A stretch of DNA of 5,797 nt from Gemmatimonadota bacterium (GTDB lineage Bacteria > Gemmatimonadota > Gemmatimonadetes > Longimicrobiales > Gaopeijiaceae): NCBI GenBank assembly GCA_015492755.1, contig WGEM01000466.1, positions 1 through 5,797 of the forward strand. Direction: 5' to 3'. Of this stretch, positions 1-4,366 are shown in pieces. Under the pieces are notes generated by a model that saw only the letters and a program-made list of their open reading frames with translations, made no database searches and was not told the DNA's origin. Position 1 is the stretch's first letter. Every line of letters begins with the position of its first letter. A program made the position numbers and the translations under genes.

Positions 1-22
1 CGGAGATGTGTATAAGAGACAG
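1..22 (+). other. Untrimmed Nextera/Tn5 sequencing adapter remnant
   Basis: Positions 4-22 read AGATGTGTATAAGAGACAG, an exact match to the 19-bp hyperactive Tn5 mosaic end used in Illumina Nextera libraries. The three preceding bases, CGG, match the end of the Read 2 (i7-side) adapter rather than the Read 1 side, which ends GTC. It lies at base 1 of the window, where an untrimmed adapter would sit on a contig end. It should be treated as synthetic, not as a transposon end. Any open frame that starts inside it is artificial. Confidence 0.97.
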
Positions 23-384
23 ATCCGCACCTGCCTGACGGGTCCAATCCGGGCCGGGCGGAAGAGAGATGAGCGCCAGGACGCCCGCGTGCACCGCTGC
101 GGAGATCCCGAGGCCCGCCGCCACCGCCCTCCGGTGCCGTCTGGTCCGTACTCGATTCGTGCGCATGTGCGTCCTCCCGGTTCGGAGTGCCCTCACGACC
201 ACCCAAGCGCCGGGGTGCCTCCCCGGGTTCCCGCGCGGCCCGGGCCCGGGAACCCTCACGCGTTCGGGGGGTGGACGCGGCGGTGCGGGGCGTGCATCCT
301 CGCAGCCGCGCCGCGTGGGATGTGCCCTGCCGTAACGGGGGGACCGCCGCGAGCCATCACGTCGAAGAGAGGCGAGACCACGCC
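23..384. other. Leader region with no supported gene
   Basis: This 362-base stretch lies between the adapter and the first credible gene. Several open frames cross it, but their conceptual products are low-complexity, rich in Arg, Pro, Gly and Ala, and resemble no family I recognise. They look like open frames arising by chance in GC-rich DNA. One frame begins with an ATG at 69 after a purine-rich GGAAGAGAG stretch, but its product has no recognisable domain. I found no tRNA-like fold and no clear -35/-10 pair. The one marked structure is the inverted repeat at 225-255. The region probably holds the 5' leader and promoter of the downstream cluster, though I cannot place the promoter. Confidence 0.5.
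225..255. repeat. Strong GC-rich inverted repeat (stem-loop)
   Basis: The arms GGGTTCCCG (225-233) and CGGGAACCC (247-255) are perfect 9-bp reverse complements around a 13-nt spacer. The spacer contains GGCCCGGGCC (237-246), which is itself self-complementary. RNA from either strand could form a very stable hairpin. No U-run follows on either strand, so a classical intrinsic terminator is not supported. It lies about 130-180 bases upstream of the thioredoxin-like gene. It could be a leader structure, the end of an upstream transcript, or a chance product of GC-rich sequence. Confidence 0.55.
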
Positions 385-422
385 ATGACCACCACGAGCA
401 CGGAGCACGACGAGCCCCGGAC

Positions 423-428
423 AGGAGG
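423..428 (+). promoter_or_regulatory. Consensus Shine-Dalgarno AGGAGG deciding the thioredoxin-like start
   Basis: AGGAGG lies 7 nt before the ATG at 436. In the reading frame of the longer alternative start (ATG at 385) it would have to be read across ACA-GGA-GGC. That means two A-ending codons in a gene where nearly all third positions are G or C, which suggests the bases are kept as a ribosome-binding site rather than as codons. The alternative ATG at 385 has only a weaker AGAGG (368-372), 12 nt away. Confidence 0.65.
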
Positions 429-435
429 CGCCCGG

Positions 436-963
436 ATGGATCCGGAGCGTTTCAGCTCCGGCATGACCCTTCCCGAGTACCTCGACACCGTGCAGGAGTA
501 CGCCGATCTGTGGCGGGGCGTCTACGAGCGGGTGCGCCTTCCGGAGGATCTGGTGGAGGAGGCCCGCGCGCTGGGTGAGGGCTGGCGTCTCGCGGTGCTC
601 TCGGAGGACTGGTGCGGCGACGCGGTGAACACCGTCCCCGTGGTCGCTCGCCTCGCCGAGGAGGTGGGATGGGATCTGCGTGTCTTCCCCAGGGATGACA
701 ACCCGGACCTCATGGACGCGCACCTCACCGACGGCCGTAGCCGCTCCATTCCCGTGGTCATCGTGTACGACGGAGACTTCCGCGAGGTGGGCTGGTGGGG
801 ACCCCGCCCCAGGGAACTGCAGGCATGGGTGCTGGGCGAAGGCCGGGAGCTCCCCTCCGATGAGCGCTACAAGGTGACGCGCGGCTGGTATGCCCGCGAC
901 CGTGGACGGACCACGCTGCAGGAGCTCCTGGCGCTCTTTCCCCGGCACCGTCCGGGGGGATAG
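436..963 (+). CDS. Thioredoxin family protein (Thioredoxin_9-like, single-Cys WCGD site)
   Basis: A predicted 175-residue cytoplasmic protein with no signal peptide. A helical N-terminal part (about residues 10-48, containing MTLPEYL) precedes a thioredoxin fold. The strand LAVLSEDWCGDA (52-63) carries C60 in the position of the first active-site cysteine, followed by a helix (67-77). SIPVVIVYD (104-112) contains the proline P106 expected at the cis-Pro site of the fold. The pattern DWCGDxxxxxPV is what I recall for the Thioredoxin_9 family. C60 is the only cysteine, so a classical CxxC dithiol exchange is not possible. A monothiol or non-redox role is more likely, but its substrate is unknown. 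The start at 436 is chosen for its consensus AGGAGG. Starting at 385 in the same frame would add 17 hydrophilic residues. The next gene follows 23 nt after the stop if its earliest start is used. Family is confident; function is not. Confidence 0.85.
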   Translation: MDPERFSSGMTLPEYLDTVQEYADLWRGVYERVRLPEDLVEEARALGEGWRLAVLSEDWCGDAVNTVPVVARLAEEVGWDLRVFPRDDNPDLMDAHLTDGRSRSIPVVIVYDGDFREVGWWGPRPRELQAWVLGEGRELPSDERYKVTRGWYARDRGRTTLQELLALFPRHRPGG

Positions 964-986
964 CTTCGCCTCCCGGCTCGGCGGGC

Positions 987-2594
987 GTGGAGCGGGCCGG
1001 CTCCCGTCGTGTCCGTCGGGTCATCCCCTTGTCGAAGGCACCTTCCGGAGGCCGCTTGAGCGCACCGCGTCGCGCCGGACTTTTTCTGCTGGCGTTCGGG
1101 TCCGGATTTGCGGTCCTCACCATCGAGATCGCTGGCGCGCGGCTCATCGCGCCCGTGTTCGGACTCTCCGCAGTGCCGTGGACTGCCGTCATCGGGGTGA
1201 TCCTTGCGGCGGTGGCGGTGGGCAGCCATCTGGGCGGCCGGCTGGCCGACGCGGGACGGGTCCCGCTCTCGGCGGTGCTCACCGGCGCGGCCTTCACGGC
1301 GGTGCTCCCCATCGCGCTGGGCGGCTTCCCGTGGATCGCACGCCAGGTGCTGGGCTTCATCCCCGGTGCCGTGGTGAGCGCTCTGGTCCTCTTCGCGCCC
1401 TCGGTGCTCTTCCTGGGGGCGGTGGTGCCGTATCTCATCCGCGCCGACACGGGGGCGCTGGAGGAGGTGGGGAGGCGTGCGGGCGACGTGAGCGCCGCCG
1501 CCACCGCGGGCTCCATCGCCGGGAGCTTCGTCACCGGATTCGTGCTCCTGCCCCTCCTGCCGCTTCCCTACCTCATGGCGGCCACCGCGGTGTTGCTGCT
1601 GATGCTGGCGGTCCTGGCGGGCCGCCTGTTGGGGGGCGGCGTGGAGACCCGGGCGGTCCTTCTCGGTGTGGTGGTGGCGGGAGGACTCGCCGCCGCCAGC
1701 ACGCGGCTCCCGCCCGACACGCTGTACCGGGGCCAGACGTGGTACGCGGATGTGGCCGTCACCGAGCGCCTCTGGCGGAGCGAAGGACGCCGCGTGCGGG
1801 AGCTCTGGCAGAACGGAGGCTCGTCGTCGGCGGAGTACACGGATACCGGAGCTCCGGCGCACAGCTACGCCCGGGCGAGTCTCGCGTTGCTCGGGGCCGG
1901 TACCTCCATGGAGGAGACGAGCGGGCCGGACGGAGATGCAGCGCCTCTCCGGCGCATACGCCGTGCGCTCGTCCTGGGCGGTGCGGCGCTGACGCTGCCC
2001 GTGGCGCTGGTGCGCGCGGAGCCCGCGATGGAGGTTGACGTGGTGGAGATCGACCCCGTCGTGACGGAGCTGGCGCGCCGTTACTTCGCATACGGGCAGG
2101 CGGCCTACCCGCAGATCCGGGTGGTGCACGACGACGCCCGCGTCTTCCTCCGCGGGACCGAAGCCTGGTACGATCTCGTGTACCTGGACGTCTTCGACCA
2201 CCTCCTCACGGTGCCCTGGACGATGGTGACGGTGGAGGCGTTCGCCTCCATGGCGGAGCACCTGGGGCCCGGTGGCCTCTTCATGGCCAACGTGCTCTCG
2301 CCTCTCGAGGGTCCCGGCACCGCGTTCCTGGCACGGCTCCGGGCGACGCTGGACGAGGTGTTCGGGGAGGTTCGGTTCTACCGGGCCGATCCGGAGGTGG
2401 AGCCGCGGGTGGCGCAGAACGTGATCGTGGTGGCGCAGCCGCAACCCGGCGGCGGGGTCATTTCGGGGTTGCCGGCGCGGCCGGACTTCCCCGAGGTGGA
2501 GGTGATGGCGGCGGGGCCGCCGCTCCGCGACGACTTTGCCCCGGTGGAGGCGCTGCAGGCGCGCGTCTTCCTGGCGGGTCTTGGGTGGAAATGA
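987..2594 (+). CDS. Fused membrane / spermidine synthase-like protein
   Basis: Up to 535 residues from a GTG start. About seven hydrophobic segments occupy residues 32-240 (roughly 32-58, 64-88, 94-112, 129-151, 170-193, 195-215, 223-238). The first carries EIAGARLIAPVFG and the second PWTAVIGVILAA, a pairing typical of the fused MFS/spermidine synthase family. After a linker comes a methyltransferase-like Rossmann domain (about 326-455). It has a nucleotide-binding loop at LVLGGAALTLP (328-338), the acidic VVEIDP (E354), HDDARVF (381-387) and YLDVFD (399-404). D401 and D404 have the spacing of the aspartate pair of true spermidine synthases. The glycine-rich loop is weak (GGAAL, where polyamine synthases usually have GGGxG), and I see no clear N-terminal QxDExxYHE polyamine site. 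Aminopropyl transfer is therefore doubtful and the substrate unknown. The start is uncertain: GTG 987 has no good ribosome-binding site, while TTG 1056 has GGAGG 4 nt upstream and still keeps every membrane segment. Confidence 0.85.
   Translation: MERAGSRRVRRVIPLSKAPSGGRLSAPRRAGLFLLAFGSGFAVLTIEIAGARLIAPVFGLSAVPWTAVIGVILAAVAVGSHLGGRLADAGRVPLSAVLTGAAFTAVLPIALGGFPWIARQVLGFIPGAVVSALVLFAPSVLFLGAVVPYLIRADTGALEEVGRRAGDVSAAATAGSIAGSFVTGFVLLPLLPLPYLMAATAVLLLMLAVLAGRLLGGGVETRAVLLGVVVAGGLAAASTRLPPDTLYRGQTWYADVAVTERLWRSEGRRVRELWQNGGSSSAEYTDTGAPAHSYARASLALLGAGTSMEETSGPDGDAAPLRRIRRALVLGGAALTLPVALVRAEPAMEVDVVEIDPVVTELARRYFAYGQAAYPQIRVVHDDARVFLRGTEAWYDLVYLDVFDHLLTVPWTMVTVEAFASMAEHLGPGGLFMANVLSPLEGPGTAFLARLRATLDEVFGEVRFYRADPEVEPRVAQNVIVVAQPQPGGGVISGLPARPDFPEVEVMAAGPPLRDDFAPVEALQARVFLAGLGWK
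1047..1051 (+). promoter_or_regulatory. Possible Shine-Dalgarno for an internal TTG start of the spermidine synthase-like gene
   Basis: GGAGG lies 4 nt upstream of an in-frame TTG at 1056. The spacing is shorter than ideal. No comparable site precedes the GTG at 987 or the in-frame TTG at 1029. Initiation at 1056 would give a 512-residue protein whose N-terminus is SAPRRAGLFLLAF after the initiator. That is a normal short positive stretch before the first membrane segment. Confidence 0.35.
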
Positions 2595-2595
2595 C

Positions 2596-2600
2596 AGGAG
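2596..2600 (+). promoter_or_regulatory. Shine-Dalgarno AGGAG of the deaminase gene
   Basis: AGGAG begins one base after the stop codon of the preceding gene (2592-2594) and lies 7 nt before the ATG at 2608. This selects 2608 over the in-frame GTG at 2602 (1 nt away) and over an in-frame ATG at 2536 inside the upstream gene. The arrangement fits translation coupled to, or closely following, the upstream gene. Confidence 0.75.
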
Positions 2601-2607
2601 CGTGTCG

Positions 2608-3123
2608 ATGCCGCTGATCTTCAAGGACGGAGTGCCGGAGAACACGCACCCGCTGAACGTTGTGGAGGGGAACGCCGCCGCCGGCCCCGACACGGAGGTC
2701 ACACGCCCCCCGCTCTTCGAGGTGTACATGCGCATGGCGGAGGAGCTGGCGAAACGCTCCACCTGCGCCAGGCTCCAGGTGGGCACCGTCATCACCGACG
2801 CCCGGCTGGAGAACGTGGTGGCCATCGGATACAACGGGAACGCTCGGGGCTTCCCGAACCGCTGCGACACCGACGAGGCGGGCCGCTGCGGCTGCATCCA
2901 CTCCGAGATGAACGCGCTGGTGAAGGCGCCGGGGCACCTCCCGGACAAGGTGGCGTTCGTCACCGCCAGTCCGTGTGTGATGTGCGCCAAACTCATGATC
3001 CAGGCGAACGTGGCGTACGTCTTCTACCGTGAGCCTTACCGCTCCCCCGAGGGCCTCGAGGTCCTGGAGCGAGGTGGCGTGAAGGCCGTCCGCTACCATC
3101 GTTGGAAGGACGCCTGGCGCTGA
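2608..3123 (+). CDS. Deoxycytidylate (dCMP) deaminase family zinc enzyme
   Basis: A 171-residue cytoplasmic protein of the cytidine/deoxycytidylate deaminase superfamily. The zinc site is complete: H98 and the proton-shuttling E100 in CIHSEMNA, then C123 and C126 in SPCVMC. The preceding blocks, STCARLQVGTVIT (51-63) and AIGYNGNARGFPNRC (72-86), resemble dCMP deaminases (ComEB and T-even phage type), where GYNG contacts the nucleotide. Such enzymes convert dCMP to dUMP, which supplies thymidylate synthase. Extra cysteines C53, C86, C94 and C96 cluster in sequence. In the phage T4 enzyme, cysteines near the first two positions help bind a second metal, so a second zinc is possible here (inference). 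About 35 residues precede the domain, which is longer than usual. Start choice rests on AGGAG 7 nt upstream and a 13-nt gap after the previous stop. A specialised deaminase with another pyrimidine substrate cannot be excluded. Confidence 0.85.
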   Translation: MPLIFKDGVPENTHPLNVVEGNAAAGPDTEVTRPPLFEVYMRMAEELAKRSTCARLQVGTVITDARLENVVAIGYNGNARGFPNRCDTDEAGRCGCIHSEMNALVKAPGHLPDKVAFVTASPCVMCAKLMIQANVAYVFYREPYRSPEGLEVLERGGVKAVRYHRWKDAWR

Positions 3124-3141
3124 CTGGACTTCGTCGCCAGG
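3113..3141 (+). terminator. Weak candidate hairpin at the end of the deaminase gene
   Basis: CCTGGCG (3113-3119) and CGCCAGG (3135-3141) form a perfect 7-bp inverted repeat around a 15-nt loop that includes the deaminase stop codon. No T-run follows. This could be a transcript-end hairpin separating the deaminase from the serine genes, or it could be chance in GC-rich DNA. Confidence 0.25.
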
Positions 3142-3235
3142 ACCATTAGCTTCCGGGCGCTCGCCCCGCCGAGACCACAGCACAGACACGATCAGCCCAT
3201 CGTTCGATGCGCCAGCGCGCGCGGAGTGCCCACCC
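3124..3235. other. Intergenic gap separating two gene clusters
   Basis: This 112-base gap is the largest between genes after 385. It holds the downstream arm of the 3113-3141 hairpin, a short CATCG/CGATG inverted repeat with a 2-nt spacer (3198-3209), and the GGAG ribosome-binding site at 3223-3226. A promoter for the serine genes would be expected here, but no -35/-10 pair can be recognised with confidence. I see no T-box or riboswitch-like architecture, and the gap is short for one. Confidence 0.4.
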
Positions 3236-4366
3236 GTGACGGATTTCCGCAAGGAGGGTGCCGCTGCGCCCTTCGGTCGCTTCTTCCTCCCCGGTCCCAC
3301 CGAAGTCCATCCTGACGTTCTGGCGGCGCAGACCCGACCGATGATGGGGCACCGGGGCCCCGGAATCCAGGAACTCATGGCGCGGCTCCAGGAGGGACTG
3401 AAGCGGGTGTTCCGCACCGAGCGCCCCGTCTTCGTCGCCACCTGCTCGGCCACGGGCCTCATGGAGGCGGCGGTGCGCAACGGGGCCCGGCGGAGAATCC
3501 TCAGCCTGGTGAACGGTGCGTTCAGCGCGCGCTTCGCCGACATCGCCGAGGCCTGCGGCCTGGAGGTGGATCGCCTGGAAGTGCCATGGGGCGAGGTCCA
3601 CGATCCGGGGGCCGTCGCGGAGAGGCTGCGGAATGCGCGCTACGAGGCGGTGACCGTGGTGCACTCCGAGACCTCCACCGGGGCGCTCAACGACCTGCCC
3701 GCCATCTCCGGTGTCGTAGCCGAGCACTCCGACACGCTCCTCCTGGTGGATTCCGTCACCGGGTGCGGCGGCGCGGAGCTGGAGACCGACGCCTGGGGGC
3801 TGGACTTCGTCCTCACCGGGTCTCAGAAGGCGCTGGCGCTGCCGCCGGGACTGGCCTTCGGCGTGGCGTCCGAGGCGATGCTCGAGCGCGCGGAGACGGT
3901 TCCGGGGCGAGGGTACTACCTCGACCTCCTCACCTTCGCGAAGAATCTGGAGAAGTTCCAGACGCCCACCACGCCCGCCATCTCCACGCTCTATGCGCTG
4001 GAGGTGCAACTGGAATGCATCCGTTCCGAGACCATGGAAGCCCGCTGGGCCCGCCACCTGGCCATGGCCCGGAGGGTGCATGAGTGGGTGGAGGAGATGC
4101 GGAGCGGCGGACTGGACGTCTCGGTGCTGGCGCCGGAGGGCTCCCGTTCCCCAACCGTCACCGCTCTGCGTCTGCCTGAGGGTATGCGGGGGCCCGATGT
4201 GGTGGAGGCGGCCCGGGTGCGCGGCTGGGTCATCGGGGGCGGCTACGGGAAGCTGAAGGAGACCACGGTGCGCATCGGACACATGGGGGAGCACACCCTG
4301 GAGGAGCTGGAGCCCCTTCTCGACGTGCTGGCGGAAGCGCTGGCGGAGGCAGGAGTGCGGGCATGA
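3236..4366 (+). CDS. Class V PLP-dependent aminotransferase, likely phosphoserine transaminase
   Basis: A 376-residue fold-type I aminotransferase of class V, close in style to alanine-glyoxylate/serine-pyruvate aminotransferases. FFLPGPTEVHPDVL (16-29) and MMGHRGPGIQELM (36-48) form the N-terminal substrate-side motifs. ATCSATGLMEAAV (68-80) is the phosphate-binding turn, and HSETSTGALNDL (143-154) a further family motif. D172 in LLVDSVTG pairs with the cofactor ring nitrogen, and K198 in TGSQKALALPPG is the Schiff-base lysine (codon 3827-3829). The start is GTG 3236 with GGAG 9 nt upstream. Its stop overlaps the serA start by 4 bp (ATGA), so the two are translationally coupled. From this I infer conversion of 3-phosphohydroxypyruvate and glutamate to phosphoserine, the SerC step, by a non-enterobacterial-type enzyme. 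Alternatives are alanine-glyoxylate, serine-glyoxylate or ureidoglycine-glyoxylate transamination. Fold and class are near certain; substrate is moderately sure. Confidence 0.9.
   Translation: MTDFRKEGAAAPFGRFFLPGPTEVHPDVLAAQTRPMMGHRGPGIQELMARLQEGLKRVFRTERPVFVATCSATGLMEAAVRNGARRRILSLVNGAFSARFADIAEACGLEVDRLEVPWGEVHDPGAVAERLRNARYEAVTVVHSETSTGALNDLPAISGVVAEHSDTLLLVDSVTGCGGAELETDAWGLDFVLTGSQKALALPPGLAFGVASEAMLERAETVPGRGYYLDLLTFAKNLEKFQTPTTPAISTLYALEVQLECIRSETMEARWARHLAMARRVHEWVEEMRSGGLDVSVLAPEGSRSPTVTALRLPEGMRGPDVVEAARVRGWVIGGGYGKLKETTVRIGHMGEHTLEELEPLLDVLAEALAEAGVRA
4351..4355 (+). promoter_or_regulatory. Shine-Dalgarno AGGAG of serA inside the aminotransferase gene
   Basis: AGGAG lies within the last codons of the aminotransferase gene, 7 nt before the serA ATG at 4363. 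Together with the ATGA stop/start overlap (4363-4366), it supports translational coupling of the two genes and fixes the serA start. Confidence 0.8.

Noticed and set aside
4..22. Tn5 transposon end as a natural mobile element
   Set aside because: The 19-bp mosaic end is an engineered hybrid sequence, it lies exactly at the contig edge, it is preceded by the kit's adapter bases, and no transposase or IS50 sequence follows.
69..335. 88-codon + strand frame starting with ATG after a purine-rich stretch
   Set aside because: The product is low-complexity with no hydrophobic core or family motif, and nothing else supports translation.
867..2996. Open reading frame of about 709 codons on the minus strand, antisense to three genes
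   Set aside because: Its product is rich in Arg, His, Gly and Pro with no recognisable domain, and it runs opposite to genes with clear catalytic motifs. Long antisense open frames are expected where third positions are nearly always G or C.
3113..3141. Full intrinsic terminator after the deaminase gene
   Set aside because: A 7-bp stem with a 15-nt loop and no T-run does not meet the usual criteria. It is kept only as a weak hairpin candidate.
3198..3209. CATCG-TT-CGATG inverted repeat as an operator upstream of the aminotransferase gene
   Set aside because: Five-base arms with a 2-nt spacer are short enough to arise by chance, and no second copy or known regulator motif is present.
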